64,000 bases of DNA from Paenibacillus rhizovicinus (lineage in GTDB: Bacteria > Bacillota > Bacilli > Paenibacillales > Paenibacillaceae), in assembly GCF_010365285.1 (NCBI RefSeq), contig NZ_CP048286.1, positions 3,731,501 through 3,795,500 of the forward strand, written 5' to 3'. The position numbers were made by a program, and so were the translations under genes. The notes below the pieces were generated by a model that had not been told where the DNA came from, did not search any database, and worked only from the letters and a program-made list of their open reading frames with translations. This document shows positions 1 to 7,792 of the stretch, piece after piece. Each line of letters starts with the position of its first letter. Positions within the stretch are counted from its first letter, which is position 1.

Positions 1-281
1 CGCGCGGTCGTAAATTCTACGATCCGGTGTTCATGGATAATATGATGGGTCCTACTGCCGAGGAGACGGCATTCGCCGAGCTGACGCCCAAGGAGCTGGA
101 AGTGTTCATTTCGCTCGGTAAAGGGCGTTCCAACAAAGAAATCGCCAGCGAGCTGTATATTACCGAATTCACGGTGAAGAAACATGTCAGCCAGATCTTG
201 TCCAAGCTGAATCTGAGCGATCGTACGCAAGCCGCTTTATACGCATTGTCCAAGGGGCTCGTGCAATTCGAGCTGGTCTAG
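1..281 (+). CDS. LuxR/NarL-type response regulator, C-terminal end only
   Basis: Only the last ~93 codons are in the window; the frame is open to base 3, so the gene starts outside. The visible part is a LuxR/GerE DNA-binding domain: LTPKELEVF, then GRSNKEIASEL and the recognition-helix region TEFTVKKHVSQILSKL, followed by DRTQAALYAL. This is typical of NarL/FixJ response regulators, which end with this domain and carry a receiver domain upstream. It probably binds DNA as a phosphorylated dimer, but its sensor kinase is not visible. A hairpin terminator follows 22 bases after the stop. It converges with the signal peptidase operon, so no shared regulation can be read from the layout. Confidence 0.9.
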   Translation, partial: RGRKFYDPVFMDNMMGPTAEETAFAELTPKELEVFISLGKGRSNKEIASELYITEFTVKKHVSQILSKLNLSDRTQAALYALSKGLVQFELV

Positions 282-303
282 CCATATCCAATCTATTTTA
301 AAT

Positions 304-345
304 AAGGCAATTCACCGGCGCTTCTCGCCAGGCGAATTGCCTTTT
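304..345. terminator. Terminator between convergent genes
   Basis: The arms AAGGCAATTC and GAATTGCCTT enclose a GC-rich loop and are followed by TTTT on the plus strand. It lies between the stop of the LuxR regulator and the stop of the minus-strand signal peptidase, so it could serve both. Confidence 0.8.
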
Positions 346-346
346 C

Positions 347-922
347 TTATAGTTTCAAAGGCTTTGCGATGCCGTGCATCGGCCACAAGGAGCAGGCTAC
401 GAAACCTTTGATCTCGGATTGATCGACCTGTCCGAGCTTAGGATCCCTGCTGTCGAGGCTTTCGCCGAGGTCGCGATTGTCCCCGGCAACGAACACATGG
501 CCAGGTTCGACCAGGATTTCGGCCATATCCTCGGACTTCCCGTACGTATAAAGCTCCGTTAGCGGTTCGCCGTTGACGTAAATGGTACCATCGTTGATAG
601 CGATCCGGTCTCCGCCGACGGCGATAACCCGTTTGACGATGTTATAGCCCAGAGCCGTGGAGTCGATAACGACAACGTCCCCGTATTTCGGCGACTCGAA
701 CAACATAGCTAGCTTATTAATGAACAATACATTGCCGTTGGCTAGCGTAGGATTCATGGAATTGCCGGATACGCGATCTAAGCCGAATAAGTTATGGATG
801 ACAAGGAATATGACGCCCAGGACGATGACCAGGCGGAGCCAGCTCCAAAATGTCTTCAAGGGCGAGATGGCTTTGGGCGTATTGTCTGGCGGTTCGGATA
901 TAGGCTGCTGCAGTTCCTGCAT
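347..922 (-). CDS. lepB: Signal peptidase I
   Basis: Type I signal peptidase, which cuts signal peptides from exported preproteins at the outer face of the membrane. The 191 residues are normal for a Gram-positive enzyme: a short cytoplasmic tail, one membrane segment (about 30-48), then the catalytic domain. The nucleophile Ser55 lies in SGNSMNPTL, the general base Lys97 in VKRVIAVGGD, and the conserved GDNRDLGESLDSR box is present. The ATG at 922 has a GGTGG site about 9 bases upstream. It is last in a minus-strand set behind three secreted coiled-coil proteins, which suggests it may be dedicated to them; that is inference, as these genomes usually carry several signal peptidases. It is not a SipW (ER-type) enzyme, because it uses the Ser/Lys dyad. 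Confidence 0.93.
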   Translation of the reverse strand: MQELQQPISEPPDNTPKAISPLKTFWSWLRLVIVLGVIFLVIHNLFGLDRVSGNSMNPTLANGNVLFINKLAMLFESPKYGDVVVIDSTALGYNIVKRVIAVGGDRIAINDGTIYVNGEPLTELYTYGKSEDMAEILVEPGHVFVAGDNRDLGESLDSRDPKLGQVDQSEIKGFVACSLWPMHGIAKPLKL

Positions 923-960
923 GGACGATCAGTCACCACCTTGTTGTTGTTGGGCGCTAG

Positions 961-992
961 CACGAACCACGCCTGTTACGGCGTGGTTCGTG
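961..992. repeat. Perfect 13-bp inverted repeat without a T-tract
   Basis: CACGAACCACGCC and GGCGTGGTTCGTG face each other across six bases, in the gap between the secreted protein (stop at 1021) and the signal peptidase start at 922. Neither strand carries a T-run after the stem, so it is a poor intrinsic terminator. It could be an mRNA stability or processing element that sets the ratio of substrate to peptidase, or an operator. Confidence 0.6.
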
Positions 993-1020
993 ACATGCTT
1001 GGTACTATGGGGCCAAGAGG

Positions 1021-1707
1021 TTACTGCGCTGCATCTTCGGCCGGCTGCGGGGTCTCTTGAGGCTGCTGCGCTGCGCCATCGGCAGGCTGTTGAGTCTCTT
1101 GAGGCTGCTGCGCTGCATCTTTGGCAGGCTGTTGAGTCTCTTGAGGCTGCTGTGCTGCATCTTCGGCAGGCTGTTGAGTCTCTTGAGGCTGCTGCGCCGT
1201 GTCTTCGGCCGGCTGCGTCGATTCAACGACCGGCGGCGTGTAAACCACGGCAGGCGGGGTGTAGCTGCCGGATAGCGTATCCATTGCTTGCATGGCGCTG
1301 TCCGTTATCGTTTGAAGCTTGGCTTGAATTTGCTGGCGATCCTGATCATTGTTAATGTTCATCGATGCGATCAATTCAGCGGCGTGCTTCTGGATGGCTG
1401 CGATATATTTCGTTCGCTGCTCTTCCGTAAACGTATCGATCTCCTGTGCGGATGCTTCGAGTCGTAGCTGCAATTCTTTTTTCAACTGGGCCTTCTGCGT
1501 GTCCGTTTCGCTTTGGATGGACTGCGTCAAACTCGTGACTGCAAGATCCGTCTTCTTGTTGAACCAGGACTGCAGCGTGCCGGCAATATCGACGTCCGCA
1601 TAAGCAATACCCATTGTCCCCGTGAAGGTGACCATTAAAAAAACAATACCAGCTGCGACTTTCTTGTTGATCCGTTTATTTCCAAGCTTCCGATTTCCGA
1701 TCTTCAT
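1021..1707 (-). CDS. Secreted protein with coiled-coil body and Pro/Gln/Glu repeat tail
   Basis: No family recognised. The 228 residues start with a signal peptide (basic N-terminus, hydrophobic stretch, likely cut after AYA). A short motif DIAGTLQSWF matches the N-termini of the next two genes. A charged, Gln/Ala-rich helical region follows (about 50-150), then TPPAVVYTPP, and four and a half copies of a 14-residue repeat of the type PAEDAAQQPQETQQ to the C-terminus. The tail has alternating Pro and acidic residues and no LPXTG or SLH anchor; such tails usually span or contact the cell wall. A GGAAGGAG site precedes the ATG. It lies downstream of a terminator that follows its paralogue and upstream of the signal peptidase gene. 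Confidence 0.75.
   Translation of the reverse strand: MKIGNRKLGNKRINKKVAAGIVFLMVTFTGTMGIAYADVDIAGTLQSWFNKKTDLAVTSLTQSIQSETDTQKAQLKKELQLRLEASAQEIDTFTEEQRTKYIAAIQKHAAELIASMNINNDQDRQQIQAKLQTITDSAMQAMDTLSGSYTPPAVVYTPPVVESTQPAEDTAQQPQETQQPAEDAAQQPQETQQPAKDAAQQPQETQQPADGAAQQPQETPQPAEDAAQ
1024..1216. repeat. 42-bp tandem repeat inside a coding region
   Basis: Four full units (from 1024, 1066, 1108 and 1150) and a partial fifth from 1192 encode the 14-residue Pro/Gln/Glu repeats of the secreted protein. The units differ at only a few bases, so the array is likely to change copy number by slippage or recombination. Confidence 0.9.
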
Positions 1708-1735
1708 CTGGATCGCTCCTTCCTGTCATGTTTGA

Positions 1736-1772
1736 TAAAAAATAACGGGGAAGCCCTGTCAGCAGGGCTTCC
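1736..1772 (-). terminator. Intrinsic terminator after the 1800-2591 gene
   Basis: GGAAGCCCTG and CAGGGCTTCC form a perfect 10-bp stem with a four-base loop; on the minus strand it runs into CCGTTATTTTTT. It separates the first two secreted-protein genes from the third and the peptidase. Confidence 0.85.
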
Positions 1773-1799
1773 TTCCGTAGGTTTGCAAGTGAAGCGGTA

Positions 1800-2591
1800 T
1801 TAGTTGTCGATTCCGTCAACGATAGCGTCCAGCTCGCCAAGAGCGTTATTCAACACTGTTGTGGCTTTAGCATCGAGCTTGTTTTTAGCATCAGCAACGC
1901 CTGTATCTGCCAGAGCTTGCAGCTGCGCTTCAAGGTCTGTGAGTTGGGCATTCAAGTAGTTTTGGATCTCTGTCGTTGCAGTCGATTTTTCACTATTCAA
2001 AGCTGTTTGTAAAGCAGTTTTGACATCGTTGATTTTATCAGTTAATTCTTTTTTCTTATTTGTAAGCGTAGCTGCTGTTCTTGAATCTGGATTATTCAAG
2101 TCGAGACGTCCTGTGTACACGCCTAAATGGTTTTTAATCGCGTTATTGATATCTGTACGGTTTTGGGTAGCAATTGGTGTAAGCTGAGTATCCGTTGCCG
2201 TATTTGTAGTCGATACGAAAGCGTCGAATTGAGCTGGCATGCTGGCAAGAATCTCGCCTTTGGCTCCGTCGAGCTGGTTTCCGTATTGGGTTGTTTGGCT
2301 AGTAACGGCTGCATTCACTTCACCGATTTTCTTGTTACCTTCGTCGCGGATGTCGTTCTGTGCTTTTGAAATGATTCCGTCAACGGCCGTTTTATGCGCA
2401 GCCAATTTAGTCGTTTTGTAAGTGGCGAAATCGCCGTTGATGGCAGTTTTTACTGTGCCAAGAGCAGCGTCGTACCAGTTGTGAAGTTGTCCGCCTGCAT
2501 CCGTTGCTGCGAATACTGTACCCATCGATGCGAGCATACCTACTGCGACTACGCCTGCTGCTACTTTAGTTTTGATAAATTTCATTTTCAT
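1800..2591 (-). CDS. Secreted coiled-coil protein (paralogue 2)
   Basis: No family recognised. About 263 residues with a clear signal peptide ending AATVFAA-like (cut near VFA-ATD), the motif GGQLHNWYD just after it, and then an almost entirely helical, Ala/Thr/Lys/Asp-rich body with no cysteine, fitting an extended coiled coil. The motif is shared with the neighbours (GGALLHNWYE and AGTLQSWF). A TTG three bases further upstream is unlikely; ATG at 2591 or 2585 fits the AAAGGAG site. It is followed by a strong terminator and preceded by paralogue 3 after only about 39 bases, so these two are probably co-transcribed. A surface fibre or matrix component is plausible but unproven. Confidence 0.75.
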   Translation of the reverse strand: MKMKFIKTKVAAGVVAVGMLASMGTVFAATDAGGQLHNWYDAALGTVKTAINGDFATYKTTKLAAHKTAVDGIISKAQNDIRDEGNKKIGEVNAAVTSQTTQYGNQLDGAKGEILASMPAQFDAFVSTTNTATDTQLTPIATQNRTDINNAIKNHLGVYTGRLDLNNPDSRTAATLTNKKKELTDKINDVKTALQTALNSEKSTATTEIQNYLNAQLTDLEAQLQALADTGVADAKNKLDAKATTVLNNALGELDAIVDGIDN

Positions 2592-2630
2592 CAATCTCCT
2601 TTGGTTTGGTTTAATGGTTGGTTTCGGAAG

Positions 2631-3095
2631 CTAATTGCCTAATTGCTGCGTTAACTCGTCGATCGTGTCCACAGCAAGTTGATCAAGCTCTTCGGTACTC
2701 GTGCGGTTAACCTCGTCCACGTAGTTGTCGAAAACCTGTTGGAAGCCGGGGTCAGCGGTTAATCCGTCCTTCGCATCATCGATCTGGCCGATGTAGGAAC
2801 GTCCGGCAGCTTGAAGCTGCTTGGTTACTTCATCGATCCGGGCTCTTGCCGTCGTCGAAATTTCTTTGCGGGCATCGTTCGCCAGTTCCTCCGACCGCTC
2901 GTCCAGCTTCGCGGAAGCTTGTACGCGTTTCGCGGCGGCTGAAGTCTTGATCTGATCGGTAACTTGCTGCGAGCGGTTCTCGTACCAGTTGTGCAGAAGT
3001 GCGCCACCGTCGGATTTCGCATATACGCAGCCTGTTGCCAGGATGGCCGTGATAGCCGCCGCGGCGGTTATCAGCAGGCAGGTTTTACGTCTCAA
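2631..3095 (-). CDS. Small secreted or lipid-anchored coiled-coil protein (paralogue 3)
   Basis: 154 residues and the first gene of the minus-strand set. The TTG start has AAGGAGG seven bases upstream. The N-terminus is a signal sequence containing LATGCVYA: this can be read as a weak lipobox (Cys at 23) or as a signal peptidase I site after VYA. The motif GGALLHNWYENR follows, then a charged helical domain (Asp/Glu/Arg/Gln rich) ending in DELTQQLGN. It is the shortest member of the trio. Function unknown; conservation of the Leu-x-x-Trp-(Tyr/Phe) motif suggests a shared docking or assembly surface. Confidence 0.72.
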   Translation of the reverse strand: MRRKTCLLITAAAAITAILATGCVYAKSDGGALLHNWYENRSQQVTDQIKTSAAAKRVQASAKLDERSEELANDARKEISTTARARIDEVTKQLQAAGRSYIGQIDDAKDGLTADPGFQQVFDNYVDEVNRTSTEELDQLAVDTIDELTQQLGN

Positions 3096-3276
3096 AACGG
3101 CGCCTCCTTGTCGGTGTTCTTGTTTGTTAAGTTAACTATAGTGGATGCGACGATCTGTCACATCGGTCAACGGAGTAATCTTATAGGTGGCCGATCGTGT
3201 AAGCGGATGGTAGACTTTGGTACCAGGCGCCAGCATTTTCAACGGTCGCAGCTGCCTGGGATGACGCACCGCATAT

Positions 3277-3317
3277 AAAAGAGCAAAAGGCATCCCCACC
3301 GGGTGCCTTTTGCTCTT
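3277..3317. terminator. Bidirectional-looking terminator
   Basis: AAAAGAGCAAAAGGCA pairs with TGCCTTTTGCTCTT. The stem is flanked by A-runs and T-runs, and follows the stop of the minus-strand AraC-type regulator. Confidence 0.8.
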
Positions 3318-3374
3318 ATCTGCTACTTATCCGCTACGTATCCGTTCCTATATCCGCTCCTATAGAAGAAGCGT

Positions 3375-4553
3375 TTATTTGAGGAGCCGCATATTCTTCC
3401 TGTACTGGCCCGGCCTGATGCCGGTGCCGCGCATGAAGGCCACGCTCATATATTCGGTATGCTTGAACCCGGCGCGTTCGGCTATGGCGGCCAGGCTCAG
3501 CTTCGTTTCTTCTAAGAGGCGTTTGACCAGTTTGATTTTGACGGCCAGAATTTCATCGTGCGGGGTGCGGCCGAGCTCCTTCTGAAACCGGCTTTCCAGC
3601 TTGCGGCGCGAAACGGAGCAATGGTCGAGAATATCCTGCACCTGAATGTCTTCATGCGCATGGTTGCGAATAAACCGGATAGCGTCGGAGACGATCTTAT
3701 CCTCTACGGCCAGTACATCCGATGATAATCGGACTTGAATGCTGATCGGCTCGATCAGCTCGATTTGGTTGTCCAACGACTCGCCCGCCATCATGCGGTC
3801 AAGCAGCTCGGCCGCGCGATAACCGGTCCTCAGCGCGTTTGTCTGGATGCTGGATAAGGGCGGATTGGACAATTCGCACAAGAGCGCATCGTTATCCACG
3901 CCGATGACGGCCACCTCGTCGGGAACCGAGACCCCGGCGAGCCGGCAAGCTTCGAGCAGCTGTTGGCCGCGAATGTCGTAGCAAGCCATAATGCCGATCG
4001 GCTTGGGCAGCTCCTTCAGCCATTGGAACAGCTCCTCTTTGTTCGAATGCCAAGACTGCTCATGCAAGGCATCCGCCGGAGTAATGAAGCTTTGGCAGGA
4101 ATAGCCCTTCGACACCAGATAGTCCTCGTAATACGTCCCCCGCAGCGTAGACCACTGAAAATGCGAATCCCCGTAGAAGCCAAAGTGCTCGAAGCCCCGT
4201 TCCATAAAATGATCGGCCGCCATGATCGCAATGGATTGGTCGTTGGTTTCCACGCAGGGCAGCGAGGGAATCCGCCTTGAGGCGCTGAGATCGATAGCCG
4301 GGAGCCCGGAGTCCCGAATGAACCGCGCCGTCTGGTCATTCTCGATGCGCGCGATAATGCCGTCGCCATGCCAATGGCGCAGCCAGGTCAAGTCAATATG
4401 GTTCCGACTGTATTCGCCCAGCGACACGGACCAGGACGAATGCTCGCGAAGATAGGCATTGACGCCGCTCAACAGTCCGCGGGCGTATTCGTTCGACGTT
4501 TCAATCAATAAGGCGACCTGCTTGCGTTTCGGCAGCATGAATGCGCTCATCAT
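3375..4553 (-). CDS. XylR-type transcriptional regulator (LacI-like sensor + AraC HTH)
   Basis: 392 residues. The N-terminal ~280 residues form a LacI-type periplasmic-binding-like sugar sensor (start QVALLIETSNEYARG; later EVAVIGVDNDALLCE and SSIQTN). The C-terminal ~100 residues are two AraC helix-turn-helices (VQDILDHCSVSRRKLESRF and LSLAAIAERAGFKHTEYMS, ending RGTGIRPGQYRK). This order is that of XylR-type regulators, which bind DNA with the AraC part and a sugar or sugar acid with the sensor. AGAGGGG lies about seven bases before the ATG. It is divergent from the oxidoreductase operon starting at 4722 with a 168-base gap, so it most likely controls that operon, with the inducer probably its substrate. 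Confidence 0.9.
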   Translation of the reverse strand: MMSAFMLPKRKQVALLIETSNEYARGLLSGVNAYLREHSSWSVSLGEYSRNHIDLTWLRHWHGDGIIARIENDQTARFIRDSGLPAIDLSASRRIPSLPCVETNDQSIAIMAADHFMERGFEHFGFYGDSHFQWSTLRGTYYEDYLVSKGYSCQSFITPADALHEQSWHSNKEELFQWLKELPKPIGIMACYDIRGQQLLEACRLAGVSVPDEVAVIGVDNDALLCELSNPPLSSIQTNALRTGYRAAELLDRMMAGESLDNQIELIEPISIQVRLSSDVLAVEDKIVSDAIRFIRNHAHEDIQVQDILDHCSVSRRKLESRFQKELGRTPHDEILAVKIKLVKRLLEETKLSLAAIAERAGFKHTEYMSVAFMRGTGIRPGQYRKNMRLLK

Positions 4554-4692
4554 CCCGACCCCTCTTCCTAATATATCCTACTATACAGGGTCCGAAAGCT
4601 TATTTACAGCATCCGATAGATGTAAAAAATCTCATTTTCCAAACAAATAATCGCATCGACTTCTTGGACGCCAACGCATACAGTTAAAGTAT

Positions 4693-4706
4693 TAAGAGCG
4701 CTTACA
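4693..4706 (-). promoter_or_regulatory. Putative cre (CcpA) site
   Basis: Read on the minus strand this is TGTAAGCGCTCTTA, one mismatch from the degenerate cre consensus TGWAANCGNTNWCA. It ends one base before the GGGAGG ribosome site of the oxidoreductase, a position fitting a roadblock or a downstream repressor site. Nearly the same 14-mer occurs at 47964. Confidence 0.5.
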
Positions 4707-4721
4707 GGGAGGATGACCCGA

Positions 4722-5831
4722 ATGAGTCAACGACTACGCGTAGCCATTGTCGGGCTGGGCTTCGGCTCGGAGTTTATTCCGATTTATCAGAACCATCCGC
4801 ACGCCGAGATGTATGCGATCTGTCAGCGTACGACGGAGAAGCTGAATCAAATCGGCGACCACTTCGGCATTGCCGTCCGCTATTCCGACTTCGACGAGAT
4901 GCTGAAAGACGAGAACATCGACGCCGTTCATATTAATTCCCCGATTCCGAACCATGCGGAACAGAGCATCAAAGCGCTTCTGGCAGGCAAGCATGTCGCT
5001 TGTACCGTGCCGATGGCGACGACCGTGGAAGAATGCCGGCGGATCGTGGAGGCGCAGCAGCAGTCAGGGAAGAACTACATGATGATGGAAACCTGCGTCT
5101 ATACGCGCGAGTTTCTCTACGTCAAAGGCCTGCGCGACGCCGGCAAACTGGGGCGCATTCAGTTTCTGCGCGGGGCGCATCAGCAAGAGATGGCCGGCTG
5201 GCCGGGATACTGGGAAGGACTCCCGCCGATGCACTATGCGACGCATGCGGTCAGTCCGCTTCTGGCGCTGGCGGATCAAGAAGCCGACTTCGTATCCTGC
5301 CTCGGTTCGGGCCAAATCGCGGAAAACCTGACGGAGAAATACGGATCGCCCTTCGCCGTAGAGTCGGCCTTATTCCGTTTGCGCGATTCCAATCTGGCGA
5401 TGGAAGTAACGCGTTCCTTATTCGAAACGTCGCGCGAATACGTGGAGAGCTTCGACGTATATGCCGATCGAATGAGCTTCGAATGGCAGCAGCTGGAGGG
5501 CGAGTCCCCCGTTATCTTCACCGGAGAGCAGGCCGAGCGGGTTGAAATCCCCGATTATGCGCATCTGCTCCCCGAAGGAATCCGTAAGTACACGACTGAA
5601 GGCGTCTACGATGCTGCCGAAAATGTCCACTTATCCTTCACGCAAGGCAGCGGCCACGGGGGATCGCATCCGCACTTGGCGCATGAGTTTATTATGAGCA
5701 TCGTCGAGGAACGCGCCGCCTTCCCGGATGTCTATACGTCGGCGAATTGGACCTGTGCCGGCATTTGCGCCCACGAATCGGCAATGCGCAATGGCGAGCA
5801 GGTCAAGCTTCCGGTATTTCCAAGAAGATAA
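4722..5831 (+). CDS. Gfo/Idh/MocA family oxidoreductase
   Basis: NAD(P)-dependent sugar or cyclitol dehydrogenase family. The N-terminal Rossmann fold opens with RVAIVGLGFGSEF; the signature stretch EHV-like HVACTVPMATTVEE (about 85-100) is a divergent form of the usual EKP motif, with Thr-Val-Pro in place of Glu-Lys-Pro, so the catalytic lysine seems to be missing. The C-terminal alpha/beta domain is normal in length (about 369 residues in total). An earlier ATG at 4713 is directly against the GGGAGG site; the ATG at 4722, nine bases away, is the better start. First gene of a three-gene operon with a DUF6807 protein and a 2-hydroxyacid dehydrogenase-like protein. Substrate unknown. Confidence 0.9.
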   Translation: MSQRLRVAIVGLGFGSEFIPIYQNHPHAEMYAICQRTTEKLNQIGDHFGIAVRYSDFDEMLKDENIDAVHINSPIPNHAEQSIKALLAGKHVACTVPMATTVEECRRIVEAQQQSGKNYMMMETCVYTREFLYVKGLRDAGKLGRIQFLRGAHQQEMAGWPGYWEGLPPMHYATHAVSPLLALADQEADFVSCLGSGQIAENLTEKYGSPFAVESALFRLRDSNLAMEVTRSLFETSREYVESFDVYADRMSFEWQQLEGESPVIFTGEQAERVEIPDYAHLLPEGIRKYTTEGVYDAAENVHLSFTQGSGHGGSHPHLAHEFIMSIVEERAAFPDVYTSANWTCAGICAHESAMRNGEQVKLPVFPRR

Positions 5832-5845
5832 GGGAGGGCAGCGCG

Positions 5846-6688
5846 ATGCAAACGTCCCAATTAAGAGCGGAAAGCACGGAAACGTGCATCCGGATTTACC
5901 GCGGCAATGAAGCCGTGCCGATTCTCGAACAGCATGCCCAGTCGGACAAGCGTCCGTATATCCATCCGATACTTGCTCCGGACGGCAACGGAATTCTAAC
6001 CGAGGACGTGCCTTCGCACCATCCTTGGCAGCATGGGCTCTATATCGGATTGAACGATGTGAACGGCGTCGGATTTTGGACGGAAGGGCTGTTGAACGAT
6101 CCTAATGACGGGAGCTTCCGGCCTCTGCCGCTGCAACCAGCCGTCGTTGACGGATGCCGCGTTTCTTGGGAAGTGGAGACGCTCTACCTGGATCCGGCAG
6201 GCAAGCCGCTGCTGATGGAATTACAGCAGTGGCGGCTGGAAGATCAAGGCGGCCGCTACAGCATTGATTTCGACTGGTCCTTGAAGGCGGCCGTCGATCT
6301 GACGTTCGGGCAATACGCGTACGGCGGGCTTTTCCTGCGCATGCCTTATCGGCGTGAACTTGGCGGTCAAGTGCTGAATAGCGAAGGTCAAATCAATGAA
6401 GAAGGCGAAGGACAGCGCGCGCGCTGGTCGGCTTGCTGCATGCCGATCGAAGGCCGTGCCGATCAGGCGGGTTTCGCGTTCATGGATCATCCGGGCAACG
6501 CCGAGCATCCCGTGCCATGGCGCGTGGATTACGAATTGGGCATCTCGCCGAGCAGATGCATCACGGGACCGTGGCAGCTGGCCAAAGATGAAGTGGAAAC
6601 CTCTCGCTATCGGATTATCGTCTTCTGCGGCAGTACCGATCCGGACGAACTGAATGCAGGCTGGCAAGCATTCGCCGCCGCCAATTGA
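5846..6688 (+). CDS. DUF6807 / PmoA-like protein
   Basis: 280 residues. Matches the family annotated as PmoA-like or DUF6807 by the pattern RPYIHPILAPDGNGILTED followed by HHPWQHGLYIGLNDVNG, and by the later FAFMDHPGN stretch. The family is beta-rich and usually sits beside Gfo/Idh/MocA dehydrogenases in carbohydrate clusters, as here; despite the name it is not a proven methane oxygenase part, and its reaction is unknown. The frame is open upstream, but the ATG at 5846 with AGGGAGG about nine bases before it, 14 bases after the previous stop, is the clear start. No signal peptide, so it is cytoplasmic. Confidence 0.85.
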   Translation: MQTSQLRAESTETCIRIYRGNEAVPILEQHAQSDKRPYIHPILAPDGNGILTEDVPSHHPWQHGLYIGLNDVNGVGFWTEGLLNDPNDGSFRPLPLQPAVVDGCRVSWEVETLYLDPAGKPLLMELQQWRLEDQGGRYSIDFDWSLKAAVDLTFGQYAYGGLFLRMPYRRELGGQVLNSEGQINEEGEGQRARWSACCMPIEGRADQAGFAFMDHPGNAEHPVPWRVDYELGISPSRCITGPWQLAKDEVETSRYRIIVFCGSTDPDELNAGWQAFAAAN

Positions 6689-6710
6689 ATCTAAAGGAGA
6701 AGGATATCCT

Positions 6711-7733
6711 ATGAGAACCGTCATTATCGTTCATCCCCGTTTCGAAGTCGTATGGCCGTGGACAGTCGATCATTTCCACAAGCTGTTTGCCGCGCAGGGT
6801 CCCGCCGAACTCATTCGTCTGCAGGCCGACGAGTCAGGCAAGCTGGGTCAGCTCGTTCCGGACCCGGGCAGCGTAACGCGATTGGTCTCGCTGACCGTCG
6901 ACGTGACGACCGATTGCCTGCGCGCCTTCGGCAGCTTGAGAGAAGCGGCAATCCTGACAGACGCCTATGGCGGCTCGCTGTCCGACGAGCAGAAGCAGCT
7001 GTTAGCCGACGCCGAAGTCCGTTTATACCGTCAACCGAGCGAAGGCTATTGGGGCCAATCGGTATCCGAGTTCGGCTTGGCGTTAACGTTGTGCGGGCTG
7101 CGGAGAATTCCGCAGACCCATCATGAAATTCTGACGAGCTTGCAGCCTTGGGACTACGAGCCGATCACCGGCGTGAGCAATCCGCCAGTAAGAGGGCATC
7201 AGTTCGGCGATGATCCGAACTTCACGAACGGCACGATTGAAGGCAAGCGCATCCGTATCGTCGGCGCAGGGAACATTGCTTCCCGCTATGCCAGCTTCGT
7301 TCATATGCTGGGAGCCGATGTCGCGGCATGGGATCCGTTCGCGCCGGAGCCTTCCTTCCACCGGGCGGGCGCCCGGAAAGAATGGCATCTCGAGCGGCTC
7401 GTCCAGGATGCCGAGATTTTCGTGCCGATGGTGCCGTTAACGCCTCAAACGAGGGGACTGGTGACCGCGGAAATGATTCACGCCCTGCCAAAAGGCTGCT
7501 TGGTCGTATTGGCGACGCGTGCCGACATTTGCGACATGAAGGCGATTCGCGAGCGCGTGGTGAACGATGAAATCAGCCTTGCCGCCGACGTGTTCGATAT
7601 CGAGCCGCTGCCGCTGGATGACGAACTGCTGGGCAGGCATAATGTCGTGCACACGCCGCATAACGCAGGCCGCACGGTGCAAGCGAACCAGCGCTGGGCG
7701 GAGAAACTGTTCGAACAATTTCTTCCCCAATAA
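6711..7733 (+). CDS. D-isomer-specific 2-hydroxyacid dehydrogenase-like protein
   Basis: 340 residues, normal for the family. The NAD-binding domain carries RIVGAGNIASRYASF with an acidic residue after the second strand (AAWDPF), so NAD is expected. The catalytic Arg lies in LATRAD, Glu in DVFDIEPLP and His in HTPHNAG, so the Arg/Glu/His set is present, although the usual N-x-x-R-G is changed to A-T-R-A-D. AAGGAG lies nine bases before the ATG. Third gene of the operon; it probably oxidises or reduces an acid intermediate from the upstream enzymes. A terminator follows. Confidence 0.88.
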   Translation: MRTVIIVHPRFEVVWPWTVDHFHKLFAAQGPAELIRLQADESGKLGQLVPDPGSVTRLVSLTVDVTTDCLRAFGSLREAAILTDAYGGSLSDEQKQLLADAEVRLYRQPSEGYWGQSVSEFGLALTLCGLRRIPQTHHEILTSLQPWDYEPITGVSNPPVRGHQFGDDPNFTNGTIEGKRIRIVGAGNIASRYASFVHMLGADVAAWDPFAPEPSFHRAGARKEWHLERLVQDAEIFVPMVPLTPQTRGLVTAEMIHALPKGCLVVLATRADICDMKAIRERVVNDEISLAADVFDIEPLPLDDELLGRHNVVHTPHNAGRTVQANQRWAEKLFEQFLPQ

Positions 7734-7758
7734 GCATGGCGGATGCAAGCATACAAGG

Positions 7759-7792
7759 AAGAACCCGGCAGGCGCTGCCGGGTTCTTCTTCG
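7759..7792 (+). terminator. Terminator of the oxidoreductase operon
   Basis: AAGAACCCGGCAG pairs with CTGCCGGGTTCTT around a three-base loop, followed by a T-rich run. Confidence 0.9.

Noticed and set aside
1024-1216. CRISPR-like array
   Set aside because: The repeats are directly adjacent without unique spacers and encode in-frame peptide repeats; no cas gene is nearby.
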